64,000 nucleotides of DNA, taken from Bacteroidota bacterium. GTDB lineage: Bacteria; Bacteroidota; Bacteroidia; Chitinophagales; Saprospiraceae. The translations under genes were made by a program, and so were the position numbers. Position 1 is the stretch's first letter. Each line of letters opens with the position of its first letter. Where the stretch lies: the NCBI GenBank assembly GCA_024642665.1, contig JAHEAR010000003.1:64385-128384 (forward strand). The letters are read 5' to 3'. Below are positions 41,970 to 51,594 of the stretch, in pieces. Under the pieces are notes generated by a model. The model ran no database searches. It was not told the DNA's origin and saw only the letters and a list, made by a program, of their open reading frames with translations.

Positions 41970-43175
41970 TCAGGAGGTGGGTCCTGACAATTCCGAAAGG
42001 GTTATATAGGCTAACAAACCCATTCCCGTCTTAAGTGCTACTTCATTGATATTGAAGTGGTTGGAGTGAACAGGAAAATTTCTGTTCACTTCCGACCAGC
42101 CGGTGCCCAGGCGATAGAAGGTAGCAGGCGCTATTTGAGAGTAGAAAGCAAAATCTTCTGAGGTCATCCGGGCAGGTAATTCATAGACCTGATCTTCACC
42201 AAGAAAATCGACAGCCAATTGCCGGCATTTTTCGGTAACCTCATCATTGTTGATTAGACATGGATATCCGATTACAATATTCGTTTCTGCGGTACAGCCG
42301 GAAGCGTCACAGGTTTTTTCGATGATGTTTTTAATACGTTGGTGACTTTCTTTTCTCCAATCCTCATCCATAGCTCTCAGCGTGCCCTCCAAATGGACAG
42401 TATCCGGAATAACATTAGTAGCACCACCATCCGAATAAATTTTTCCTATCGTTAACACAGCTGGCGCAAATGGATCTTTGTTTCGACTGATCTCTTCCTG
42501 TAAGGCGGTCACAACTTTTGCCGCCGTCACAATCGGATCAATACACAGATGAGGTGTTGCAGCATGACCACCTTTCCCTCGAACAGTTATATATATTTCA
42601 TCGGCTGAGGCCATATACATTCCATTCCGGAAGCCCACTTGTCCAGCTTCAAGCGAAGGATAAACATGTTGACCAAGAATCCATGTTGGTACTCCTTCTT
42701 TAAAAAGGCCTTCCTTGATCATGATGGAAGCACCACCCGGCAGTTTTTCTTCTCCGGGCTGAAATATCATTTTGATGGTGCCACGTATGCTTTGCTTATG
42801 CTGTTGCAGAATGGCTGCTGCACCAAGCAGACTACTTGTATGTACATCATGTCCACAAGCATGCATCACACCTTCATGAATTGATTTATAGCTTACATCA
42901 TTAGCCTCTCTTATCGGTAAAGCATCCATGTCCGCTCTTAGCATCACGGTTGGCCCCTGATGATTCCCTTGAATAACAGCTACGATTCCAAAACCGGCCC
43001 AACCGGTGGTGAATTCAATACCATGTTTGGTTAGATAGTCAGCAACCTTTCCACTGGTTCTTTCTTCATGAAAGGAGAGTTCCGGATGCTGGTGCAAATC
43101 CTGTCGAATAGAAACAATCTCTGGAAATAGTTTTTCGGCTGCACTTTTTATTTGAGCAATAAGGTCTGTGGCCAT
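41970..43175 (-). CDS. M20 family amidohydrolase/metallopeptidase
   Basis: RADMDALPI; HACGHDVHTSSLLGAAAIL; FQPGEEKLPGGASIMIKEG. Start trimmed from ORF-track start 43214, giving a 4-nt gap to the upstream gene. Confidence 0.94.
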   Translation of the reverse strand: MATDLIAQIKSAAEKLFPEIVSIRQDLHQHPELSFHEERTSGKVADYLTKHGIEFTTGWAGFGIVAVIQGNHQGPTVMLRADMDALPIREANDVSYKSIHEGVMHACGHDVHTSSLLGAAAILQQHKQSIRGTIKMIFQPGEEKLPGGASIMIKEGLFKEGVPTWILGQHVYPSLEAGQVGFRNGMYMASADEIYITVRGKGGHAATPHLCIDPIVTAAKVVTALQEEISRNKDPFAPAVLTIGKIYSDGGATNVIPDTVHLEGTLRAMDEDWRKESHQRIKNIIEKTCDASGCTAETNIVIGYPCLINNDEVTEKCRQLAVDFLGEDQVYELPARMTSEDFAFYSQIAPATFYRLGTGWSEVNRNFPVHSNHFNINEVALKTGMGLLAYITLSELSGPTS

Positions 43176-43179
43176 GATT

Positions 43180-45135
43180 TTATATCGTTTGTCCAGTCTT
43201 TTTAAGTTGCGCAATTAAAATGGAAAGGTCGGTGGTCCAGTGATAATCGCGAGCGTAAACATAATGAATGTGCTGAAGTCTTCTATCAACATCTGATGTA
43301 TCAGCCGGATAAGCAGGGCATAAAATACCGGCTGGTAATGGGGGTAAGGACTGTATCATTGAATCTAAAGGGTAATAGGACACCCAGGTTTTCTTCCCAA
43401 GGCCGACAAGCACAATGTGTTTCAGAAAGTTCGTAGGATGTGGAATTAGAAACAGCAGGAGGGGAGACGCTATCCAAAGCAGTAAAGAAGAAATTAAATC
43501 AAATATTCTTTTTGCTCGCTTAGATGCCTGATCAGATAAATTGAAATGGATTTGAATGGCATAAGATTCTCCGGCAATATCTTTACCCATACTTCCGACG
43601 ATATTCATGGTCGTGGAGGCAGCGAGCATATACCTTAAGGTCGGACCTAAATGCGACATCGTTCCCGTAAAAACAGAAAAAGGTACATCCTGCGCTGAAA
43701 AAATAATTTCTTTCGCCTGATAGATGCGAACCAACTCCTCTAACTGACCAATGTCACCAAGTACATTTTCTGATGGCTGGGAAGCATCAGTGTCCGGAGA
43801 GACAATGCCAAGAATTTCAATTTGATCTTTAGAACGATTAATGAGTTCTTTAATTCTCGCGGTTTCCTCTTTGCCCGCCACAATGATTGCTTTGCGATGA
43901 TTTTGTTGTCCTAAATTATTGCTTAGCGCACTCCATGGATTTAATTTTGATCGCGTAATCAGTAGCACAAGACTAAACAGGAGTGAACCCAGCAAGATCA
44001 CCATTCTTGAACTACGCAATGCGGTCGGCAGAATGGCATATAGGACCAATATCATTAACATGCCTGAAAAAAAACCCAGCCAGGATGACTTTCTTTTTAA
44101 TGGTTTATCATAAGCCCCATTGAGATACATGGCGAGTATAATGATTCCCGTATATAGTGGTAAGTTAAAATAATAAGAAGTAGGTTTAAGATAGTAAACC
44201 GTATCAAAATAATACCAGGCCCAGATTTTACTGATCGTATAAAAGGAGGCAAACAGCAGGGCTGTGTCTAACACTATCGGCCACCATTTAGTCAGATTCT
44301 GCCGGACAAGTTGCAGTATTCCATGAAAGTAGATGGCCAACTTGATTAAAAATTTCTGCCCACTAAATTCAGGATGCTTTTGCGTGAAAATGAGCATGGC
44401 CTGGTAGAAAGTCAACACATAATTCAGCGTTGATTTTTTTGTTGACTCTCCTTTGTAGTGGATGATACTTGTCGTTGGTAAATAAGTGATGCTATATCCG
44501 GCCTTTGTAATGCGATAGGATAGATCTATATCCTCACCATACATGAAAAAATCTTCATCCAGCAAGCCGGCATCGGTCAGTGCTTCTTTTCTCATAAACA
44601 TAAATGCGCCACAAAGCACTTCTACATCGGCAGTTTCATTTGTTTCAACATGTCCCTGATAGTACCTGTTCCAAATCCTGGATTTGGGAAACAAACGGTA
44701 TAATCCGGTCATCTTCATAAAGGAAGCAGACAACGTTGGAAGGCCTCTCTTGGATTCAGGCAGAAACTGACCGCTGCCATCCAGCATTTTTACACCGATA
44801 GCACCAGTATTTGCATGACCTTCCATAAAATCAAGGCACTTTGAAAAGGTATCTCCTGAAACTACGGTATCCGGATTTAGGAGAAGAATATATTCCCCGG
44901 ACGCGATACGTATGCCCTGATTGTTTGCTTTAGCAAAGCCGATATTCTCTTTATTGGCGATGGTAATGACCTCCGGATAATGTTCTCGAACGAGTTGTGG
45001 GGTACCATCAACAGAAGCATTATCAACGACAATGATTTCGCTTCGGATTCCTTTCATGGCTTCTCGAATGGAACGAAGACAGTTATCTAAAAAAGGATAA
45101 ACATTATAGCTGACGATGATTACGGATAGTCTCAA
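43180..45135 (-). CDS. GT2 glycosyltransferase fused to TM/Rossmann and sugar-transferase-like C-terminal region
   Basis: MRLSVIIVSYNVYPFLDNCLRSI, LNPDTVV, FFMYGEDIDLSYR; then TM segments, RKAIIVAGKEETARIKELI, KRAKRIFDLISSLLLWIASPLLLFL. Confidence 0.85.
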   Translation of the reverse strand: MRLSVIIVSYNVYPFLDNCLRSIREAMKGIRSEIIVVDNASVDGTPQLVREHYPEVITIANKENIGFAKANNQGIRIASGEYILLLNPDTVVSGDTFSKCLDFMEGHANTGAIGVKMLDGSGQFLPESKRGLPTLSASFMKMTGLYRLFPKSRIWNRYYQGHVETNETADVEVLCGAFMFMRKEALTDAGLLDEDFFMYGEDIDLSYRITKAGYSITYLPTTSIIHYKGESTKKSTLNYVLTFYQAMLIFTQKHPEFSGQKFLIKLAIYFHGILQLVRQNLTKWWPIVLDTALLFASFYTISKIWAWYYFDTVYYLKPTSYYFNLPLYTGIIILAMYLNGAYDKPLKRKSSWLGFFSGMLMILVLYAILPTALRSSRMVILLGSLLFSLVLLITRSKLNPWSALSNNLGQQNHRKAIIVAGKEETARIKELINRSKDQIEILGIVSPDTDASQPSENVLGDIGQLEELVRIYQAKEIIFSAQDVPFSVFTGTMSHLGPTLRYMLAASTTMNIVGSMGKDIAGESYAIQIHFNLSDQASKRAKRIFDLISSLLLWIASPLLLFLIPHPTNFLKHIVLVGLGKKTWVSYYPLDSMIQSLPPLPAGILCPAYPADTSDVDRRLQHIHYVYARDYHWTTDLSILIAQLKKTGQTI

Positions 45136-45147
45136 CAGCAGGGCAGG

Positions 45148-45768
45148 TTAGGCGTTCTCAGTCATTTCAATAGTGGTCCTCGAAACGATAGATCGACCGA
45201 GTGTGAGTCCGTCAGCATATTCCAATTCGCCACCGAAGGAAACGCCCCTGGCGATCAGGCTGATCCTAACCGGATATGGTTTTATTAATTTACTGAGATA
45301 GAAAATGGTGGTTTCCCCTTCGATCGTTGGACTGATCGCCATGATCACTTCTGATACCTCCTTGGTTGACAGTCGATCTATCAAGTCAGGAATATTCAGA
45401 TCCTGTGGACCCACATTGTCGATCGGAGAGATAATGCCACCGAGGACATGATAGAGTCCATGATATTGACCGGTATCTTCTATAGCCATGACATCGCGTT
45501 CGGATTCCACTATGCAAATCGTACTTCGGGTGCGAGAATGATCACTGCAAATGCCACATATATCTGAGTCAGATAAGTTGTGACAAGTTTTGCAGTTTTG
45601 AATATGATCCCGAATACCTTTTAGTCCTTCCATTAATTCCGGAAGTACAGAGGATTTGGTTTTTAATAAGAACAAGGCAATACGCAGGGCACTTTTACGA
45701 CCAATACCAGGCAATTGCCCAATAGTTTTTATAGCATATTCGAGATGACGGGAGGAGCTTTGTGACAT
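45148..45768 (-). CDS. recR: Recombination protein RecR
   Basis: IGQLPGIGRKSALRIALFLL; four-Cys zinc motif CKTCHNLSDSDICGIC; Toprim region with GGIISPIDNVGPQDL. Confidence 0.98.
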   Translation of the reverse strand: MSQSSSRHLEYAIKTIGQLPGIGRKSALRIALFLLKTKSSVLPELMEGLKGIRDHIQNCKTCHNLSDSDICGICSDHSRTRSTICIVESERDVMAIEDTGQYHGLYHVLGGIISPIDNVGPQDLNIPDLIDRLSTKEVSEVIMAISPTIEGETTIFYLSKLIKPYPVRISLIARGVSFGGELEYADGLTLGRSIVSRTTIEMTENA

Positions 45769-45816
45769 ATATCCTTCAAATTTATATAAAAACCCCCTTT
45801 CATTGCAGTCCGGGGA

Positions 45817-47049
45817 CTATAGTAACATGGCTGCGGGGTTTTCGAGATATTGTTGTAAGGTAGATAAAAACTTAGCACCGGTAGCTCCATCAATCACCCG
45901 ATGATCGCAGGACAAAGTTATTTTCATGACTTTCCTCGTGCTTACGATACCTTCTACCAGTTGCAACTCATCTGTAATCGCTCCAACGGCCAGTATGGCT
46001 GCGTCAGGCAAGTTGATAATTCCTGTAAACTCTTCAATGCCAAACATCCCAAGATTGGAAATGGTAAATGTATTTCCCTGCATTTCCTGTGGTTGAATTT
46101 TTTTATTCCGCGCTTTGTCCGCAAGAACAGCCACCTTGTTTTTGATTTCTTTTAAACCCATCTGATCGGCTCCAAAAAGAACAGGTACTAATAATCCTTC
46201 ATCAACAGCAACGGCTACGCCAATATTGATGTCTTTGTTGATCCGAATTTTATCCCCGAGCCAGGACGAATTTATTGCCGGGTGAAGACGCAATGCGGAG
46301 GCACATGCTTTAATAATAAAATCATTAAAGGAAATTTTTGTATCCGGTTGGGCATTCATCAAACTTCGGGCTTCAGCCATTTTATCCATATTGATTTTCA
46401 TCGTCAGATAAAAATGTGGCGCTGAATATTTGCTTTCCGAAAGTCTGCGTGCAATCGTCTTTCGCATTTGGCTTACGGGAATCTCACCATACTGAGGCAC
46501 CGTTGAGATAGTTTTTGTATGCGCTGGTTCACTTCCTTGGGTTGCATAATTTTCAACATCTCTCTTGACGATACGACCACCATCTCCTGTACCGATGATG
46601 GCAGAGAGATCTATTCCCGATTGTGAGGCAATAGACTTTGCCAGAGGCGATGATTTGATTCTTTGTTCAGTATGTCCGGAAGAAGCCGTTGCACTTGAAC
46701 TTACTTCCAAAGCGGTGCCACCATTGCTTGAAGGCACTGATGGTTTGGGTGGGGCAGGGGCAACGTTGTTTTCCTGCGATCCTTCATCCGCAAGTATTTT
46801 TTTATAATCTTCTCCTTTTTCTCCGATGACAGCCAGTACATCATTGACTGGGACGGAACCTTCCGCCACACTGATATATAATAAATATCCATCGTGAAAG
46901 CTTTCCAGCTCCATGGTGGCTTTATCCGTTTCAACTTCTGCTAGAATATCTCCCGAAGAAACCTTATCACCTACTTTTTTAAGCCAACCGATGATGTTTC
47001 CTTCTTCCATCGTGTCACTCAGCCGGGGCATACGAATTATTTCTGCCAT
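45817..47049 (-). CDS. Dihydrolipoamide acyltransferase (E2), probably pyruvate dehydrogenase complex
   Basis: Lipoyl domain MPRLSDTMEEGNIIGWLKKVGDKV...ETDKATMELES; E3-binding domain; catalytic LSCDHRVIDGATGAKFL. Confidence 0.95.
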   Translation of the reverse strand: MAEIIRMPRLSDTMEEGNIIGWLKKVGDKVSSGDILAEVETDKATMELESFHDGYLLYISVAEGSVPVNDVLAVIGEKGEDYKKILADEGSQENNVAPAPPKPSVPSSNGGTALEVSSSATASSGHTEQRIKSSPLAKSIASQSGIDLSAIIGTGDGGRIVKRDVENYATQGSEPAHTKTISTVPQYGEIPVSQMRKTIARRLSESKYSAPHFYLTMKINMDKMAEARSLMNAQPDTKISFNDFIIKACASALRLHPAINSSWLGDKIRINKDINIGVAVAVDEGLLVPVLFGADQMGLKEIKNKVAVLADKARNKKIQPQEMQGNTFTISNLGMFGIEEFTGIINLPDAAILAVGAITDELQLVEGIVSTRKVMKITLSCDHRVIDGATGAKFLSTLQQYLENPAAMLL

Positions 47050-47120
47050 GATTTATTTGCTATTTATGCTGTAAAAATAAGGATATCCTTGAAGAGCTAG
47101 TGAATCTGAGCCTGTAAAAA

Positions 47121-47158
47121 TCAAAAGCCCCGGAACCGAAATGGCCTGGAGCTTTTGA
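47121..47158 (-). terminator. Terminator downstream of OmpA-family gene
   Basis: TCAAAAGC...GCTTTTGA interrupted stem, followed on the minus strand by TTTTTACAGG. Confidence 0.65.
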
Positions 47159-47204
47159 ATACACAAAAAATCTATTTCAAATAACCCTATTCAACTTTAT
47201 ATGA

Positions 47205-49010
47205 CTAATATCCCGAATTATAATTGCCCGAAAATTTAGTTCCTGCTCTGGCGGAGCCAGGAGTGTTTTGACCTGCTTCAGGTCCTTCCGGACGCCCCAT
47301 GTCGGTATCAGTCGATGTAGCCACATGGAATTCCACACGGCGGTTCATGTAATGTTTAAATTCTTCTTCCGTGGAACCGGTATATTTATCAGACAAATTT
47401 GATACTAAAGGGGTTTCTTCCCCACCAAAGTTGAGAATGAAACGGTTCCGTGGTATGTTGTAACTATTGACAAGAAAGTCTATTGCTTCCTTTGCACGAT
47501 TGTAGGATAGCACATTATTGTAGTCATTTGGGCTGCGGTTGTCAGCAAAGCCGATGGCAACTACCTTAACATCCGGATGTGAACGCATCACGGCTGCAAT
47601 ATTGTGTAAGGCACCATAAAATTCCGGTTTGATATAGTATTTATCTAAATCAAAATGGATCATCGGTAAAAACCAATTGAGGTTTGACTCCATAGCTTCT
47701 GCACGCTGGTTGATGAGCGCTACTACTTCATCTTCTTTGAGATATTGTTGAGGAATCTGAGCGACTCCATCAGCATTAACTTCATAACCCGGTGGAGAGT
47801 ATGGTTCCTCATCTTTGCAATCAACAACCCCGTCGCCATCACTATCCAGTGTGATACCACGAGTATCTACAGGGCATCCTGCGGGGGTGTTAATTTCCTG
47901 ATCAATCATATCGATCACGCCATCACCATCACTATCGGTAAGATCAAATTTTGGACGCTGTTTTAATTCTGCAATGTCATTGAAAGAAGCATCCAGTGGA
48001 TTTACCCAATAGAGCGGCTCAATTCGTTTTTCTTTTGATCCTATATTAATACCAAGACGGATAGATGTGTACTGGGCAATATCATTGCTTGGTGTTTTAG
48101 CTCTAGGCGACAACATTTCGAAACCATCCAGCAAATCATTGTCGCTTAAAAGGATTCTATGTTCGATGCCAATATTGATTCGTTTTGAGAGTTTTCTTGA
48201 GAGGCCAAGTGAAATGGTCATATGCGGGATGACATTTTTTTCGTCGCCAAAAGAAATGACATCTGTGGCTACACCTCCGGGCGTTTCATAATCGCCATCC
48301 AGTAGGTTCTTCAGATTTTTGATCGATTGTTTTCTGCCTTCTGACGTATTTAAATCAAGACCACCATATACACTCGTAAAATCATAAAGATTTCCATCGG
48401 CATCAAGCAGATCGACTCCTACATCCGGTATACTTAGGCCAAGACCAATAGCGGTATAAAGATTCCATTTATTGGAAGGGCCATGAAAGAGGATATTCCC
48501 AATATTCAGAATTCCTTCCAGAGAAAGAGAAACCAGACCAGTTTTATAGTTTCTATTAATATTATCATCGTTGGTTGTCTCATCTGTGTAACCCACAAGA
48601 ATTGGCGATTCATCAACATTTTGATAATAAGTCTTTTCAACAGCAAGGAAGTTGAAGCCCCTCGCATCATATCCCTTAGAGGATTGATACGTGGCATCTA
48701 CTCGCCAGGAGAGTGTGTAATTAATTGCTTTTCGGAGGTGAAGTCCAAATCCGTATCCCGAAAGGACACCGGCTTCAACATCCCCACTGATAAAAGCTGT
48801 GCCGCCATGGAGCCCTAGCTCCCACATGTTTTTAGGTTTGGCAGAATACTTCGATTGGCCAGTTCTCCATAATTGATTTTGCTCCGGATTTTGGGTCATT
48901 TCATCCTCAATAACAGGGGAGGAGAAACTTCCGTTTTCAGTTTGTGCGTGAAGAGAATTCAATAATAGTAATGGAAAACTAAACAGCAAGACAAGGTGTG
49001 CTCGTGTCAT
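47205..49010 (-). CDS. OmpA family outer-membrane protein with thrombospondin type-3-like repeats
   Basis: DSDGDGVIDMIDQE...DSDGDGVVDCKDEEPYSPPGYEV; OmpA domain IGFADNRSPNDYNNVLSYNRAKEAIDFLV. Confidence 0.92.
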   Translation of the reverse strand: MTRAHLVLLFSFPLLLLNSLHAQTENGSFSSPVIEDEMTQNPEQNQLWRTGQSKYSAKPKNMWELGLHGGTAFISGDVEAGVLSGYGFGLHLRKAINYTLSWRVDATYQSSKGYDARGFNFLAVEKTYYQNVDESPILVGYTDETTNDDNINRNYKTGLVSLSLEGILNIGNILFHGPSNKWNLYTAIGLGLSIPDVGVDLLDADGNLYDFTSVYGGLDLNTSEGRKQSIKNLKNLLDGDYETPGGVATDVISFGDEKNVIPHMTISLGLSRKLSKRINIGIEHRILLSDNDLLDGFEMLSPRAKTPSNDIAQYTSIRLGINIGSKEKRIEPLYWVNPLDASFNDIAELKQRPKFDLTDSDGDGVIDMIDQEINTPAGCPVDTRGITLDSDGDGVVDCKDEEPYSPPGYEVNADGVAQIPQQYLKEDEVVALINQRAEAMESNLNWFLPMIHFDLDKYYIKPEFYGALHNIAAVMRSHPDVKVVAIGFADNRSPNDYNNVLSYNRAKEAIDFLVNSYNIPRNRFILNFGGEETPLVSNLSDKYTGSTEEEFKHYMNRRVEFHVATSTDTDMGRPEGPEAGQNTPGSARAGTKFSGNYNSGY

Positions 49011-49172
49011 AAGGTTCAGATTTGTTAAATAGATAGTTTGTGTTTTACAAATGTATTTCTTTTTTATTAGAAAATGGCACTAGAAATTAACTTTCTGCTC
49101 GAAAAGGAATATTCTGAATTCTTCCAAAAGAGAATGATAGTGAGATAGTTTACATATTAGAATTAAATTATA

Positions 49173-49180
49173 TATATTTG
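49173..49180 (+). promoter_or_regulatory. Candidate -7 box abutting the start codon of the arginase-fold gene
   Basis: TATATTTG ends 4 nt before the ATG at 49185. Confidence 0.45.
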
Positions 49181-49184
49181 TCTT

Positions 49185-50183
49185 ATGATTTCTCATTGGT
49201 TTGTCCCGGACGAAAAATCGTCAATTCGGCCAGAACGTATAAGTAAAAGTTCACTATGGCATAAAGTAAAATTCCTTGATGATGAGGAGTTGACTTTTAA
49301 GGCCGGTGACTTACTGATTATCAGCTTTGATCAGCAAATCGCGAGCCGAATTAAGTCTATCCTGTATCAGTTTAGTGCTACACCGGCCCATGCACTGGAT
49401 ATTATTGACTGTGGCACCATCTCCCAGGGGGAGCCTGAAAATGTGATTCCCATCCTTGAAGAGATTAATGCCACAGGGGCAGTAATGTTGCTGATCGGAA
49501 TGCCGCTCGCCTTTATGCGATACCAGGTAGACGGTATCCGAATGGCAAGTATTGTCAGAGAGTCCAATCTCGATGATGATGTTCATCTGCGAGGGACAAA
49601 GCCTGGTACTTTATTTCAATACATAGGGACCCAAAGACACCTCGTTCTTGAATCGCATCTTAATGTGGAGGGCCATTTACGTCTTAGTGAATTGCGGGAG
49701 GAATTGAATTTGGCAGAACCCTGCATCCGGGATTCAGAAGCATTAATTTTCAATTGTGATAGCATGAGCGCAGCGGAGTCAGGCTACCTGACCGGCATGT
49801 CCTCTAGCGGGTTGACGGCCATTGAAGCATGTCAGCTCTTTCGTTATGCCGGGGCAGCCCAAATCCTTAAATCGGTAGGGGTATATAATTATTCGCTGGA
49901 GAAAGATGCCTCAGGCATCCTGGGGAATGCCATAGCTCAAATGATTTGGTATTTTATGGAAGGCTCCACCCTGCGGGAAGATCCTGAAAAAAACCCGCTC
50001 ACGGAGTATCATGTACAATCCAAAGATCATGATCATATACTTCTCTTTTTCAAAAGTGAGTTTTCCGGGAGATGGTGGATCCAGGATAAACAAGGTCGAA
50101 AGGTGCCATGTTCCTATCAGGATTATCGCAAAGCGTGTGAAGAAGAGTTTAGCGATCGCATCATCAAATCAGTTTTGGGCTGA
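49185..50183 (+). CDS. Arginase/ureohydrolase-fold protein (formimidoylglutamase-like), probable pseudoenzyme
   Basis: EACQLFRYAGAAQILKSVGVYNYSLEKDASGILGNAIAQMIWYFMEG resembles the C-terminal region of Bacteroidota arginase-family proteins; metal-ligand motifs missing. Confidence 0.75.
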   Translation: MISHWFVPDEKSSIRPERISKSSLWHKVKFLDDEELTFKAGDLLIISFDQQIASRIKSILYQFSATPAHALDIIDCGTISQGEPENVIPILEEINATGAVMLLIGMPLAFMRYQVDGIRMASIVRESNLDDDVHLRGTKPGTLFQYIGTQRHLVLESHLNVEGHLRLSELREELNLAEPCIRDSEALIFNCDSMSAAESGYLTGMSSSGLTAIEACQLFRYAGAAQILKSVGVYNYSLEKDASGILGNAIAQMIWYFMEGSTLREDPEKNPLTEYHVQSKDHDHILLFFKSEFSGRWWIQDKQGRKVPCSYQDYRKACEEEFSDRIIKSVLG

Positions 50184-50200
50184 TCAAACAAAAAACAGCA

Positions 50201-51502
50201 TTAAAACTTAAGAATTTGTTCTAACTGCATGGATCTTGATCCTTTGAGGAGAAGCGTTTGTCCGGCACATGCCTCCCAGTCCCATTTATTTTTTAAATCC
50301 TGCGTATCAGTAAAAGAGTTAATCCGTGAATCATATTTTAAAGTATTCAGTACTTCGGAAAATACTTTTCCCACTAAAATGATTTTGCCAAATTTCATTG
50401 TTGAAACGAGCGAAATAATCTGAAGATGCGCTTCTTCTGTAATGCCACCAAGTTCTTTCATGTCTCCCAACACAACCCAACCGGATGGATGTTTTTCTGC
50501 AAAAGCGCGAACAGCCAATTCCATGCTGGAAGGATTTGCATTATAGGCATCCATGATGAACGTACAACCATTTATTTGTAACTCTTCAGAACGATTGGAT
50601 TTTGAAATAAAGTTTGAAAGGACTGAAGTGATGAGCTTTTGATCTACCTCAAAGTGCATTCCAATGGTATAGGCCGCCAGCATATTCGAAGCATTATATC
50701 GGCCAAACATTTTGGAATGGATGTGTAAAGAATTTTGCTGATCATTTAGCGTAAAACCTGGTTCGTTTTTATCCGTAGAGTAAGTGAGATGTATATCAGT
50801 AGATTTTGAATTCTCCAGTCCAAAAGTTGTTTTATGTGAAAGATTCTGACTCAGCTGCTCGACTCTTGAATCATCCAAATTGATAAAACCATATCCTTCA
50901 TGGTCGCTGAGATATTCAAATAGCTCCCCTTTGGTTTTCTGTACCCCTTCGATAGAACCGAAACCTTCCAAATGTGCGTTTCCAATGTTCGTGATGAGGC
51001 CATGTGTTGGTTCGGCGATGCTGCATAAAAATTTTATTTCACCGGGATGGTTGGCACCCATTTCGCAAACTACGATTTCAGTGTTCTCCGGAACACTCAA
51101 TAGGGTCAGTGGAACACCAATATGATTATTGAAATTCCCGACTGTTGCATGCACCCGGAATGCGATTGACAGCACATCAGTTATCATTTCTTTCGTAGTG
51201 GTTTTGCCATTACTACCGGTGATGGCCAGCACCGGGATGTTTAATTTTTTGCGATGAAAATTCGCTAACGCCTGAAGTGTTTCAAGGGTGTCATGGCTAT
51301 GAAAATATGCAGGCCCTGTCAGTGTATTATCGGATACGACTGCCAGTGAAGCTCCAAGTTCTAATGCTTTTTTGGCAAAAAGATTTCCATCAAAATTTTC
51401 CCCTTTCAAAGCAAAAAATATGCAGCCAGGTGTAATTTTCCGGGTATCCGTGGAGATCATTCGATGCGCAAGAAAATGATTGTAAAGGGTTGGTATATCC
51501 AT
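50201..51502 (-). CDS. murF: UDP-N-acetylmuramoyl-tripeptide--D-alanyl-D-alanine ligase
   Basis: DTRKITPGCIFFALKGENFDGN; AITGSNGKTTTKEMI; DAYNANPSSMELAV; LGDMKELG. Confidence 0.97.
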   Translation of the reverse strand: MDIPTLYNHFLAHRMISTDTRKITPGCIFFALKGENFDGNLFAKKALELGASLAVVSDNTLTGPAYFHSHDTLETLQALANFHRKKLNIPVLAITGSNGKTTTKEMITDVLSIAFRVHATVGNFNNHIGVPLTLLSVPENTEIVVCEMGANHPGEIKFLCSIAEPTHGLITNIGNAHLEGFGSIEGVQKTKGELFEYLSDHEGYGFINLDDSRVEQLSQNLSHKTTFGLENSKSTDIHLTYSTDKNEPGFTLNDQQNSLHIHSKMFGRYNASNMLAAYTIGMHFEVDQKLITSVLSNFISKSNRSEELQINGCTFIMDAYNANPSSMELAVRAFAEKHPSGWVVLGDMKELGGITEEAHLQIISLVSTMKFGKIILVGKVFSEVLNTLKYDSRINSFTDTQDLKNKWDWEACAGQTLLLKGSRSMQLEQILKF

Positions 51503-51544
51503 TTATACAGAACAAGTTAATCCGAAATATTCGTAGCCAAATAA

Positions 51545-51573
51545 AAACGCCCAGACAAAATGAATGGGCGTTT
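51545..51573 (-). terminator. Terminator downstream of gldJ
   Basis: AAACGCCCA...TGGGCGTTT 9-bp stem; minus-strand T-run TTTTTAT follows. Confidence 0.8.
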
Positions 51574-51594
51574 CTATGTTAGTTTATAAAAAGA

